The notes under the pieces: generated by a model
Database searches by the model: none
Seen by the model: the letters and a program-made list of their open reading frames with translations, nothing else
Told to the model about the DNA's origin: nothing
Made by a program: the position numbers and the translations under genes
Assembly: GCF_037977235.1 (NCBI RefSeq)
Contig: NZ_CP150276.1
Coordinates: 4,464,001 to 4,528,000 of the forward strand
Direction: 5' to 3'
Length of the DNA: 64,000 nt
Source: Paenibacillus sp. FSL K6-0276
GTDB lineage: Bacteria; Bacillota; Bacilli; Paenibacillales; Paenibacillaceae
Shown: in pieces, positions 27,282-35,289 of the stretch
Position numbering within the stretch: position 1 is the stretch's first letter
Layout of the letters: each line of letters starts with the position of its first letter

Positions 27282-27665
27282 GCTTCCTCCTATATCCTTT
27301 GCTTCTTGTCAATATTATGACTTAATCAGCGGTTGGGAAGGAATGAAACAATGACCGCACTTATTTGTAATATCGTCCGTTTCAGCTTACACGGAATAAG
27401 TCGTGATCCTTCATCTCTAGCATCTAGCATTAGCCTAGTCATCCTCTTACGCTATCCTTCGCATAAAAATACCCTCCCAAAATAGGAGAATAAGATGCGA
27501 GAATATTGTGCATTTCTATTAGTTCAAATACTAAAAACGAAAGATGCATGAATGGCCCCTTATCGCTGTAATCGGTAATTCCAACCTGCCAAGAGTACAA
27601 TGGCAATCGACGGATATACTTTTACAGGTATATGATACGCATGATATAAAAAACATAAAAGCAAA
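27282..27665 (-). promoter_or_regulatory. promoter region of the ABC/two-component operon
   Basis: The 27282-27996 gap begins with this AT-rich part. TATTTGTAATAT at 27362-27373 is shared with the binding-protein promoter. No cre site seen. Apart from the terminator and repeats listed next, nothing else is recognised. Confidence 0.4.
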
Positions 27666-27696
27666 AAATAAGAACGCCTGTGTAGGCGCCCTTATT
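27666..27696. terminator. terminator-like hairpin
   Basis: AATAAG.ACGCC and GGCGCCCTTATT with a six-base loop. Confidence 0.55.
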
Positions 27697-27737
27697 CAAA
27701 GTTTTGTCCAATTTGCTTTGCTAGCAAATCACAAGTA

Positions 27738-27795
27738 TACTATCCTGCCCGTTCGTATTATGAGGTCACCAGATCTTTCTGGTGGACCTCATTTT
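27738..27795 (+). repeat. R2 repeat, copy G (left flank and hairpin)
   Basis: Left flank ACTATCCTGCCCGTT, then hairpin ATGAGGTCACCAGA / TCTGGTGGACCTCAT followed by five Ts. The right flank seen in other copies is replaced by the IS110 leader. Confidence 0.65.
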
Positions 27796-27799
27796 TGTG

Positions 27800-27996
27800 T
27801 GGTCGTAAGATAGCGGTAGCCGGGGATCGAACGTTTCTGCCCGTGGGACTTGGATCCCGAGAGCTATTCTGTTCATCCCCCCCTACTTGTTCAACCATGG
27901 TTAGGCTGGTTGGGACGTTGATCCCGTATCACATGCGATAGTGTGGAAGACAAGAAGGTTAGGGGTTGCCGGTGAAAATACTACAGGAGTGATGTC
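27800..27996 (+). ncRNA. non-coding leader of an IS110 element (candidate bridge RNA)
   Basis: IS110 elements carry a non-coding end before the recombinase ORF that encodes a bridge RNA guiding target choice (established for the family). Here 197 nt precede the recombinase ATG. Pairings seen: GGGATC with GATCCC enclosing a 24-nt loop; CAACC with GGTTG around an 11-nt loop; CACA with TGTG. The assignment rests on position and fold, not on a match to a known RNA. Confidence 0.5.
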
Positions 27997-28478
27997 ATGA
28001 ATCCAGTCATTGGTTTGGATGTGTCCAAGGGAGAGAGCCATGCACAAGCTTTTTTAGACCGTGGAGTACCTCATGGGAAGATCTTTAGATTTAATCATGA
28101 TCTAGAGGGATTATCGTCTTTTCTTAATTATGTTAGAGCAGTGGAATCAGCTGCTGCCATTATCATAGCCCTGTTGTTCAGTTTCTTGATGAGCACCAGT
28201 ATCTGTACATCGTCATTAATCTGTTAATCTCATATGAAGCAAAAAAAACTAATTTGAGACGGGTCAAGACGGATGCTGCTGATGACTATCAACTTGGGGC
28301 GCTGTTCTATAAAGAAGAGTTTGAACCCATCAAAAAACGGGGTCAGCATCTCATGAATTTACGCTATCTCACTCACCAGCATGAATCTTTAACGGGTATG
28401 TATGTTCAAGCGAAGCTGCAGTTCCAGGCTATTGATTGGGACGCTGAATTAGACGCTAGGGATGCTGTTGAATTTTGA
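27997..28478 (+). pseudogene. IS110-family transposase, truncated and frameshifted
   Basis: The N-terminal DEDD/RuvC-like domain starts MNPVIGLDVSKGESHAQAF with the first catalytic aspartate. About 20 residues are lost after RAVESAA and the frame shifts. The remainder continues in another frame (VVQFLDEHQYLYIVIN, then RRVKTDAADDYQLGALFYKEEF and RYLTHQHESLTGMYVQAKLQF). It ends abruptly at about 28440; the second, transposase_20 domain is absent. An intact protein has about 400 residues. ATG with AGGAGTG site. Confidence 0.9.
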
Positions 28479-28719
28479 TGCGGCATGGAGTTCAAGTTAC
28501 GAAAAAGTTGATAAAATTGATCCCTCTGAAAATAAGGTGATTAGAGAAATTAGGGAATTTGTGTTCAAGCAAACTTTTCGGATAACCCAGAATTCAGAGC
28601 TGGCAGGGTATACGTCGGACGACTTCGGTCTAATTTCCAAGGTGTTTGAAAACAAGATCAATATTGAATTTATCAATAAACTATGGGATTCCTACCTGCT
28701 AGGAAAATTCCCGAATTAA
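28462..28719 (+). CDS. hypothetical protein, probably the 3' part of a gene cut by the IS110 junction
   Basis: 85 codons; no ribosome site before the ATG, which lies inside the end of the IS110 remnant. The protein (YEKVDKIDPSENKVIREIREFVF, ..GYTSDDFGLISKVFENKINIEF) is helical and acidic, in the style of small immunity proteins, but no family is recognised. Likely not translated. Confidence 0.35.
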   Translation: MLLNFDAAWSSSYEKVDKIDPSENKVIREIREFVFKQTFRITQNSELAGYTSDDFGLISKVFENKINIEFINKLWDSYLLGKFPN

Positions 28720-28771
28720 AGAATCAAACAAAGCTTAATCCTAGGACTATGATCAAGCTTTCATAATATAC

Positions 28772-28845
28772 ACGGAAGGCCGTCGAAGTAATCGTCGACG
28801 GCCTAGTTGTTGGTGATTGAACTATCGTGTCCCGTTACTTTAATC
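28772..28845 (-). repeat. R2 repeat, copy A
   Basis: Hairpin GGCCGTCGA/TCGACGGCC, then right flank ATTGAACTATCGTGTCCCGTTA. It lies 90 bp 3' of the minus-strand gene 28936-29586. Confidence 0.65.
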
Positions 28846-28935
28846 AAAAAGCAGGACGACTGCGCGCCGTTCAATTCACGTGGCCATCTGATGGCGAATC
28901 TGATGCATGGTAACAACCTGGCTAAACGTGTGAAT

Positions 28936-29586
28936 TTATGATATGCCTTCAACAGCTTGCGGCAATACCTCTTCGTATTTTCTATATAGCACATAACGGT
29001 GGACGCCTCTGGAAGAGTTTAGTGCTTCCCTAGCATACTGAATGGCGGTTTCATAGCGGCCAGCATTAATTTCTATTTCCACAAGCAGCGTTAATCTCAT
29101 CCAGTGTTTCTTGATTGACTGAAGGGTTTCTCTCGCTTGATCGCTCTCCCTGTTTTCTATTAGCAAAAACGTTTCGTAATACGTGCGATAATCGGATTTA
29201 CGCATATGAGGCACAGCTTCCCGAACAGTAGCCATATCCTTCTGATAAACACCGAAAGCCGCTTTGAACTGTGCCTGTGTCTCTGCCTTCTTATATTTGC
29301 TCATAAGCTGATCTATAATCAATCTTGCTTCATCCTCTAGCCTGTTCGCTAAGACATAGTTAATGTAAATCGCAGGCGTTTTTTTCTGTTTGCGCAAAAA
29401 GGACTCCAAGCGGTCTATGCGCTTTTCAAATAGCAATGGATAATAAAAGAACAGTAGAAACGCTAATAAGGCTGCAACGCTAACAACCCCGACTGTCAGG
29501 AGTGGGGGATAATCATTGATTGTCATGAATAACGCAAATACGAAAACAACAAAATAAAATAAATTTTTCCACCATGAGGACCCCAT
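28936..29586 (-). CDS. hypothetical membrane protein with TPR-like helices
   Basis: 216 residues. Two membrane helices at the N-terminus (residues 8-25 and 29-48), then a cytoplasmic helical region with a pattern like tetratricopeptide repeats (ETLQSIKKHWMRLTLLVEIE, NAGRYETAIQYAREAL). No family recognised. ATG with GGGAG site. Single gene in the accessory region. Confidence 0.65.
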   Translation of the reverse strand: MGSSWWKNLFYFVVFVFALFMTINDYPPLLTVGVVSVAALLAFLLFFYYPLLFEKRIDRLESFLRKQKKTPAIYINYVLANRLEDEARLIIDQLMSKYKKAETQAQFKAAFGVYQKDMATVREAVPHMRKSDYRTYYETFLLIENRESDQARETLQSIKKHWMRLTLLVEIEINAGRYETAIQYAREALNSSRGVHRYVLYRKYEEVLPQAVEGIS

Positions 29587-29919
29587 AATTATTCTCCCTC
29601 GTACAGATTAATCAAATGCAAACATCTATTATATAAAAAATATATGTAATATAAAATGTGTGTTTATTAATTCCCTCTAACTATTCCACTATCCCGCTCT
29701 TTCGTTCAAAACAACACAACAACCTTTCTTTACAATTTCATGCCCCCTTCAAATTTGAAGATATCATACGCGTTAGTTGAACCAATTTTGCGGGGCGGCA
29801 GATTAAGGAAGGGCTCTAAGGCTACTTCCATTTAACGTTCTGCTAGTAAAACTTTCCATCTGTTTAATACCACCAAACAAACTCTTTCCGACACAATGGT
29901 CAATTATCATTAACTTTAC
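29587..29919. other. 333-bp gap, no gene
   Basis: AT-rich beside the gene start. Around 29775-29850 a CGTTAGTTGAACC stretch followed by a partly self-complementary GGGCTCTAAGGC part looks like a decayed R2 copy. Nothing else seen. Confidence 0.3.
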
Positions 29920-30002
29920 TACGCTAAACTGCCTGTTTGTTGAACAAAGGGCTAGCTCTCGGCAGCCCTCTCATTTTTGAACTAAAGTGTCCCGTTAGCG
30001 TA
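29920..30002 (-). repeat. R2 repeat, copy B (best ends)
   Basis: 83 bp. Ends are inverted TACGCTAA / TTAGCGTA. Inside: left flank CTGCCTGTTTGTTGAAC, hairpin AGGGCT.GC / GC.AGCCCT, right flank GAACTAAAGTGTCCCGTTAG. It begins 13 bp after the stop of gene 30016-30279. Confidence 0.7.
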
Positions 30003-30015
30003 ACAACCAATCGGT

Positions 30016-30279
30016 TTAACTTTCATCTTTGAAATGAAAATGTTCATGATGGATCGCATCCATTCCAACCAACTTACTACTCTTTCTATGGTAATATGCG
30101 AAGTTATTATTTAGCGGCATTCGAAGTAATTGATAATTGTGATCTCTTGGCAAAGCTTCGACTTCATTAATGGCTAACTCACGTGTGGTGTAAATACCTA
30201 TTGGAAAGAAATTTGGAAAACCAGTTGAAGCATCAGCAACGAAAATCCCCCAAACATAATCATTTGGCACATAATTCAT
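30016..30279 (-). CDS. small hypothetical protein
   Basis: 87 residues, soluble, no recognised family. The pattern (DYVWGIFVADAS, TRELAINEVEALP, histidine-rich end HHEHFHF) suggests a small alpha/beta fold of the kind seen in DUF immunity proteins; not assigned. ATG with GGATG site. Confidence 0.5.
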   Translation of the reverse strand: MNYVPNDYVWGIFVADASTGFPNFFPIGIYTTRELAINEVEALPRDHNYQLLRMPLNNNFAYYHRKSSKLVGMDAIHHEHFHFKDES

Positions 30280-30330
30280 CCTTATCTTTAGTCATTCTAA
30301 AACCTGAGTTTAGTATTCGGTGACCAGTTG

Positions 30331-30424
30331 GATTATCCTGCCTGTTAGTTGAGAAAACGGTAGCCGATCGTTGTCCGGCTACCGTTGTAAGTCTATTCAG
30401 CTAACGTTTCCCGATAGCTTAATG
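30331..30424 (-). repeat. R2 repeat, copy C
   Basis: Left flank ATTATCCTGCCTGTTAGTTGA, perfect hairpin ACGGTAGCCG/CGGCTACCGT with a nine-base loop, right flank CTAACGTTTCCCGATAGCTT. It lies 7 bp 3' of the GrpB-family gene. Confidence 0.7.
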
Positions 30425-30430
30425 GCGTGC

Positions 30431-30964
30431 TTATTTCTGATGCTTGTTGTTCTCATCGCTTATTTTCTTTAAAATGATTTTCACGAATTCAGTCTTATCG
30501 TCAGCATATTTGTGCTTATTCTTGCTATTCTGTTTTACCAATTCCCGTTTAAGTTCTTCATATTGCATTCTCGCCACTTCGTTATTGCGTAAATAATCTC
30601 TAAATGACAATTGTTCAAGTAAATATCTATTTTCGCTCTCATACATGTGTATTTGGTGGGTTCTCGGTTCGCCTTTGTTAAAGTAATGTCTATCTGGTAG
30701 GAGATCAGATCCTCTGTACGTGTATCCAAGTTGCTCTAAAGGGACCACGCACTCCAAGCCAATCTCAAACGAAGGAATGACAATCGCAATATCAAGAATC
30801 GGTTTAGAACTTAGATTTCTTACGGATGTACTCCCAATATGATGAATGGATAATATTTTATTAAATAAAGCCTGATGTATTTTCTCTTTTTCTAAGAGGA
30901 ATTCTATTTCCCACTCTACAGTCCAAGGGACTAAAAAAACTTCACCTTTTGGCAATCCAAGCAT
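30431..30964 (-). CDS. GrpB family protein (nucleotidyltransferase fold)
   Basis: A 177-residue UPF0157/GrpB protein. The nucleotidyltransferase-like signature HHIGSTSVRNLSSKPILDIAI (residues 41-61) is complete, and RTHQIHMYE follows near residue 122. Family function is unclear; some members are fused to dephospho-CoA kinase. ATG with a weak AGTG site. It is one of the small single genes followed by an R2 copy. Confidence 0.85.
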   Translation of the reverse strand: MLGLPKGEVFLVPWTVEWEIEFLLEKEKIHQALFNKILSIHHIGSTSVRNLSSKPILDIAIVIPSFEIGLECVVPLEQLGYTYRGSDLLPDRHYFNKGEPRTHQIHMYESENRYLLEQLSFRDYLRNNEVARMQYEELKRELVKQNSKNKHKYADDKTEFVKIILKKISDENNKHQK

Positions 30965-31023
30965 ATAGAATCACTCCAAATATCGATTTCTTTTCTATCT
31001 AAACGATTCGGCAACATGCTCAA

Positions 31024-31097
31024 CGATCCTACCCTTACTTCAATGAACAAGAGGAACTGCATCGCTGCAAACTACTCCACTATCGTTTCCCGTTAGC
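31024..31097 (-). repeat. R2 repeat, copy D (weak hairpin)
   Basis: Left flank GATCCTACCCTTACTTCAAT, short stem CTGC/GCAG region, right flank ACTATCGTTTCCCGTTAGCC. Confidence 0.5.
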
Positions 31098-31575
31098 CAC
31101 ACATGCAGCGCAAGCGCTGCACCACAGATGATGAAAATGGGAAAATCAGTCTATACTGCTACTATGGCTGGCGAAGAAGGTCGATAAGCTATGGTGCCTT
31201 AGAGCCCATCCGTTAGTCTGACTCCAACGACCACGGTGCATCACAGATTGTCGCTCCCTTTTGGGAAGCACTCATGGGAGATTAATCCTACTCTGGTTTT
31301 TGCACCAGCCTAGCCTTTTTTGGTTGTGGAAGGAAGTTTGTTATTTTCGCTCTATCTAACTTTATTAAAGAACACATAAGGCTCAGCCTTTTTTTAAAAA
31401 GTGTTATTCTGGGTCTTCTTTATTATGCTCTTTTTCAGGTTTTGAGCTGATTCTATTTTCATGGGAGCTTAACCAACTGTAGTGTGGTTTCTACTGTTAC
31501 ATTGTCTTGATAAAGATTTATTGGTCTTTCCGCATCAGTTGAATACTCATCCATATGCATTTAATCTTTCGAGTT
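31098..31575. other. 478-bp gap; may contain an orphan IS110-type leader
   Basis: No ORF. GCAGCGCAAGCGCTGC at 31114 is a compact palindrome. The block 31140-31345 is GC-richer than its surroundings, with CATCCGTTAGTCTGACTCC, GGTGC.. pairings and a final GGAAGGAAG that looks like a ribosome site without a start codon after it. This fits the end of an IS leader whose ORF was lost. The rest is AT-rich and featureless. Confidence 0.3.
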
Positions 31576-32058
31576 TTATGATTCCGCTATGAGCCCCTTT
31601 ACCTTTGATTCAAAAATATCCCATCTAGTATCATATCCTACATTATAGTTCCACCCGCTTGAACGGAGTTTCTCGCCTAAATAAATGTAATCGGTTCGTT
31701 GCTTAGCGGTTAGCCTAACCGCTAAGGTTTCGTCACCAACCTTGAACTCTTTCAAGTAATCATATAGCTCCGAAAGAATATCTTCCTTATCATCATCTCT
31801 TTCCATTCCAGTGTGTAAGATAACTGAATCAATAGCATCATCTAATTTTTGAGTAACAAGAGGTTCGTTATCCCAATTATTATCTATTTGATACTGTATT
31901 GTTGCTTCTAGTTGGGTTAGATCTCGGTAAATGTACGCATTTAATAACTCATATTTCAATTCTTGATTTTTATTGACACGGTTATGATTCATAAATAAAG
32001 CCACATTCCCAAATAGTGATACTACTAAGATTACTTTAATCCAGTCTTCTTTCCTCAT
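31576..32058 (-). CDS. hypothetical protein with N-terminal membrane anchor
   Basis: 160 residues. One membrane segment (residues 7-23, IKVILVVSLFGNVALF), then a charged helical domain of about 130 residues, likely outside the membrane. No family recognised. ATG with AGGAAGG site. Single gene. Confidence 0.6.
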   Translation of the reverse strand: MRKEDWIKVILVVSLFGNVALFMNHNRVNKNQELKYELLNAYIYRDLTQLEATIQYQIDNNWDNEPLVTQKLDDAIDSVILHTGMERDDDKEDILSELYDYLKEFKVGDETLAVRLTAKQRTDYIYLGEKLRSSGWNYNVGYDTRWDIFESKVKGLIAES

Positions 32059-32181
32059 ACTTTCCTTCCTCCAATCCCTACCTTCTTATTAAGTTAACCT
32101 TACTTTGGTATTCAGTTCATACTGTTGCCGTTAGCGCAATGACTGCAACCAAACCACATGCGATCATAATACCACATATTG

Positions 32182-32268
32182 GAATTATTCTGCCCGTTAG
32201 CGTAACAGGCTGCCGATTATGCCGGCAGCCTGTTGTCGTTGTGCTATAGTGTCTCGTTAGTATTAATG
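32182..32268 (-). repeat. R2 repeat, copy E
   Basis: Left flank TTATTCTGCCCGTTAGCGTA, perfect 11-bp hairpin ACAGGCTGCCG/CGGCAGCCTGT, right flank GCTATAGTGTCTCGTTAG. It lies 26 bp 3' of the gene remnant 32295-32720. A right-flank-like piece (ACTGTTGCCGTTAGCGCAA) also lies near 32120. Confidence 0.7.
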
Positions 32269-32294
32269 GATGACCACTTCACTTTAATCCTCAG

Positions 32295-32720
32295 CTATCG
32301 TAAACTATCCCTACAAATGTCCTGGACAGTATCACAAAAGACTCTCAATTTTTGAAAGTTAAAAGTCTTCCAATTATCTCTTGTGTTCTGTGAATGTGGA
32401 TTAGCAGGAATTATAATTTTTTCCGTTGGTAAGTAAAAATAATTCTTTTGGGTATTCTTTTGCAATCCTGAAATTTTCTTTAAGTCCCTTTGAAATGTTC
32501 GATAAAAAGATTGTATCTGTTTATTAGGATTCTTTGATATCATACGCATTTGTATAAGTTCTCGACTTTTATCGGTTTCTCTGCCGCCGTTAACTTCAAT
32601 AGAATAGGAGCTTGGTGTATCATGAAAATATCCAAATTCTTTGATTTGTGTTATATCTTGTATGGGGTAGCAGGAAAAGAAAAAAGAGTTATATGCAGTA
32701 TCGATCTTAAACAGAATAAA
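32295..32720 (-). pseudogene. hypothetical gene lacking its 5' end
   Basis: The frame is open from the stop codon of the upstream gene to 32295 (142 codons) but has no start codon until an internal ATG at 32549, which lacks a ribosome site. The upstream part (YPIQDITQIKEFGYFHD, SIEVNGGRETDKSREL) is protein-like and continues smoothly, so the first exon-equivalent was lost. The product family is not recognised. It is in the same frame as the SUKH-like gene upstream, with only one TGA between them. Confidence 0.55.
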
Positions 32721-32957
32721 TCACTCATTCTCCATAAATTCAATGATTGAGTTTGCATGAGATTTCATTAACTCCATAAGGTTTTCTGAAACATCTTTAA
32801 GTGGATTGTCTTCACCGCAGTCATGCATTAACATTAAAATCTTTCCAGATTTTCTATCAAGGATAGCGATGCTGTCTTCTCCAAAGAATCCAATTGGGAA
32901 CGGGTCTAAATCATCAGGAATTTCATATTCATCCGTAACGGGGTACCTTTCGTTCAA
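32721..32957 (-). CDS. SUKH (SMI1/KNR4)-like immunity protein fragment
   Basis: 78 codons from the first ATG, but the frame is open and protein-like further upstream to about 33015 (FVELASELRRGNEFEFLNERYP), where unrelated GC-rich DNA begins. DPFPIGFFGEDSIAILDRKSGKI resembles the SMI1/KNR4 immunity fold. The N-terminal half of a normal 140-160 residue protein is missing, so it is probably a remnant. Family assignment is tentative. Confidence 0.45.
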   Translation of the reverse strand: MNERYPVTDEYEIPDDLDPFPIGFFGEDSIAILDRKSGKILMLMHDCGEDNPLKDVSENLMELMKSHANSIIEFMENE

Positions 32958-33026
32958 GAATTCGAATTCGTTCCCTCTTCGTAGTTCCGAGGCCAGCTCG
33001 ACGAATTGTAAATCATTTTTTACCCG

Positions 33027-33212
33027 GATGAGGACGGCATCGACCTGCTGCTGCAGATCGACCGCATGGCGCGCGGCTTAGCCGGCTTGTTCGCCGAAGC
33101 GCTTGACTCGGATGAGCATTTTGTAAGGGTGCGGTTTGACAGCCGTCAACTTGCTTCGGGAGCGAGCTACGTTGCCGATCGGCTGGCTGAAACGATCCGC
33201 AAGTATGTATAA
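33027..33212 (+). pseudogene. GC-rich 3' end of an unknown gene
   Basis: 61 codons on the plus strand (GIDLLLQIDRMARGLAGLF, VRVRFDSRQLASGASYVADR) ending in TAA and a good terminator. It has no start. Base composition is much richer in GC than the flanks, and it abuts the SUKH remnant at about 33020, marking a recombination junction. Family unknown. Confidence 0.5.
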
Positions 33213-33223
33213 ACAAACGTGTA

Positions 33224-33260
33224 AAAAGCCTTTCACAATGTGGGAAGGCTTCTTTATTTT
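33224..33260 (+). terminator. terminator after the GC-rich fragment
   Basis: AAGCCTTTCACA and TGTGGGAAGGCTT, followed by CTTTATTTT. Confidence 0.8.
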
Positions 33261-33348
33261 GCATGCGCTGTAATGATGAAAATCCCTTCCCGACCCATAT
33301 TGCGTTAAATGGGCGCCTCCGATTCCGCAACAGACGACTGCACATTGA

Positions 33349-34098
33349 TCAATCCAATTCAGCGCGGGAGAATAAATCCCTAAATACGGCATCGTCCTCG
33401 CAAGCATCCTTAAATTCAATCGCAAAATGTTGCAAAGCCACTCTATTGTCGGAATAAGCGCAGAACATAGAGGCTTCTGGGTCAAAATGCACGACATCGG
33501 CCAGATGAGGCATTCTTTCCTCAAGAAAAACAGCAGCCACAGAACCCCAATCGTAACCGCCGCCTTCAAAACCCTCGTCTGCCCTTGTTTGAAAAACTTC
33601 ATCTTTATAAGTACCGACATCCAAAAGCATGGATATATTTCCGCTATCATGCTCTACTAACCGAAAAGGTTTCATTCTCTCTGCAAAATTCCGTTCGCTC
33701 GCTGTCTGCACGGTCTTCGACTTCTTTTGATTACGTTTCTTTTGCTTTCCGATACTATTACGGCTCCTATCTAAAAACATCAACGCACTTTTATCCTCGG
33801 GGTCAAGTTTATTCGCGATTTCAAACTCTCTTACTGCGTCCTCATACTGCGACAGGTAATAATAGGAATAACCCAAACGGAAATGCCAAAGAGGGTCGTT
33901 CTCACCTTGCTTATCAATCGTCAAAAGCTGCTGCACCGCTTCTTCGTAACGGTCCAGATTGTTCATCGCTCTTGCCAAATGACCGACTGTATCATAATCT
34001 CTTTCTTGTTCAGAAATGTCCAAAATTGCGGCTATAATGTTTTCATATTCTTTATCTCGATGCCAAAGGTTTAGCTGCTCCAAAAGGGCTTTTTCCAT
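33349..34098 (-). CDS. TPR-containing Imm51-type immunity protein
   Basis: 249 residues. Residues 1-110 contain tetratricopeptide-like repeats (LARAMNNLDRYEEAVQQLLTI, LGYSYYYLSQYEDAVREFEIA). After a lysine-rich linker, residues 140-249 match my memory of the Imm51 family (DVGTYKDEVFQTRADEGFEG, GYDWGSVAAVFLEE, VHFDPEASMFCAY, ending RDLFSRAEL). Such proteins protect against polymorphic toxins; no toxin gene is present here, so this is an orphan. ATG with AGAGGT site. Confidence 0.75.
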   Translation of the reverse strand: MEKALLEQLNLWHRDKEYENIIAAILDISEQERDYDTVGHLARAMNNLDRYEEAVQQLLTIDKQGENDPLWHFRLGYSYYYLSQYEDAVREFEIANKLDPEDKSALMFLDRSRNSIGKQKKRNQKKSKTVQTASERNFAERMKPFRLVEHDSGNISMLLDVGTYKDEVFQTRADEGFEGGGYDWGSVAAVFLEERMPHLADVVHFDPEASMFCAYSDNRVALQHFAIEFKDACEDDAVFRDLFSRAELD

Positions 34099-34209
34099 TA
34101 TTCTACCTCTTCTCGTTATGGGTGTGAGGCTGCTGACTATTAATTACCATGAATGCGAAAAGACCGCTGCTGTCCTCCTCTACGGGCGTAATAGATAGCG
34201 GGTCTTCAT

Positions 34210-35289
34210 TTACAATTCACCTTCCATATACTTGATAATATACATTTCAGGCTGCGCCAGAAACTCCGCAAAGCTGCACAAGTCCGCATACTCCTTATGC
34301 TCCACGTCATAACAGCCTATTAGGCCTTTTTTCTTCGGATTCCACACTAGCTGAATATGGGAGTAATTATCGATATCGGCTGACAGACGCAGCAGCTTTT
34401 GCCGGCCGACCTTCATCTCAATCGTATCGGTCAATGTGAAGAAATCGATATACGCGATTTCGTATTCATTCGGCGCGAGCTCAAGGTGCAGCTTGTCTCC
34501 GGTAAGGAAGCTGACCAGTTCATCGGTCAATTTATATTTTTGCAGCTCATACTTTTTGTTCTCCACATTATGAAAATCGGCCGGCTCCAGCGATTTCAAA
34601 TAGTCAGCCAGCTCCGTATGCTTATTGCTGACCGCAATCGTATACGGCCGCTCGCCGTCTTTTTCCGCTAAGGTAACGTCAGCGCCGCGTTCAACCAAGT
34701 ATTTTACCATAGCCAGATTGCCCATACGCGCTGCAACCGTTAACGGGGTTGCTTGATAAGGATAGACCATATCAGGTTCGTTATAATTAATGTCCACCCC
34801 ATGATCGAGTAAATAAGCGACTGTATTACGGTCATGGTCCGACACGGCTGTGCGCAATACAGCGCCGGCATGCTGCTTAATATCCAATCCCAGCTCGTGA
34901 ATGAAAGGGATATTCTTTTTGTTGCCATAGTAGGCCTGTGAATATGCTCCTGACCGGACTTGATTGAGCTTGTCCAGCTTGGCGCCTTGCGCTGCGACAT
35001 AGCGAACGATGTCTTCCTTGCAATAGCGTACTGCCAGCAAAAAAGCCGGATTATTTTTGACATTCAGATTGACGCCATGTTCTACCAGCAGCTTTACAAC
35101 ATCCAATCTCTCCGATACAAGAGCCAGATCCAGCGAGCTTAACGTCGTATATTTGCTAAGTACGATGCCCTCTTCAATATCCCAGCCTGCCGCAATTGCA
35201 GTCTCCAGTGCCGGCATATTTCCTTCGTATATATGAATCGCAATTTCCGGCAGCTCTGCGAACTTCCCTATATCTTTCAGAGTGATCAT
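34210..35289 (-). CDS. ankyrin-repeat protein
   Basis: 359 residues, cytoplasmic. Residues 20-215 hold five or six ankyrin repeats; the clearest are SSLDLALVSERLDVVKLLVEHG and TPLTVAARMGNLAMVKYLVERG. Residues 230-359 form a separate alpha/beta domain (KLHLELAPNEYEIAYIDFFTL, LVWNPKKKGLIGCYD). The C-terminal part resembles immunity-type domains seen with ankyrin repeats, but I cannot name it. ATG with GAGGG site; 111 bp upstream of the Imm51 gene in the same direction. Confidence 0.8.
   Translation of the reverse strand: MITLKDIGKFAELPEIAIHIYEGNMPALETAIAAGWDIEEGIVLSKYTTLSSLDLALVSERLDVVKLLVEHGVNLNVKNNPAFLLAVRYCKEDIVRYVAAQGAKLDKLNQVRSGAYSQAYYGNKKNIPFIHELGLDIKQHAGAVLRTAVSDHDRNTVAYLLDHGVDINYNEPDMVYPYQATPLTVAARMGNLAMVKYLVERGADVTLAEKDGERPYTIAVSNKHTELADYLKSLEPADFHNVENKKYELQKYKLTDELVSFLTGDKLHLELAPNEYEIAYIDFFTLTDTIEMKVGRQKLLRLSADIDNYSHIQLVWNPKKKGLIGCYDVEHKEYADLCSFAEFLAQPEMYIIKYMEGEL

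Noticed and set aside
27738..32268. R2 copies as integron attC sites
   Set aside because: No IntI integrase is present, the inverted GTTRRRY/RYYYAAC core pair is not found, and the flanks are mostly direct rather than inverted. Only the gene-plus-palindrome layout is similar.
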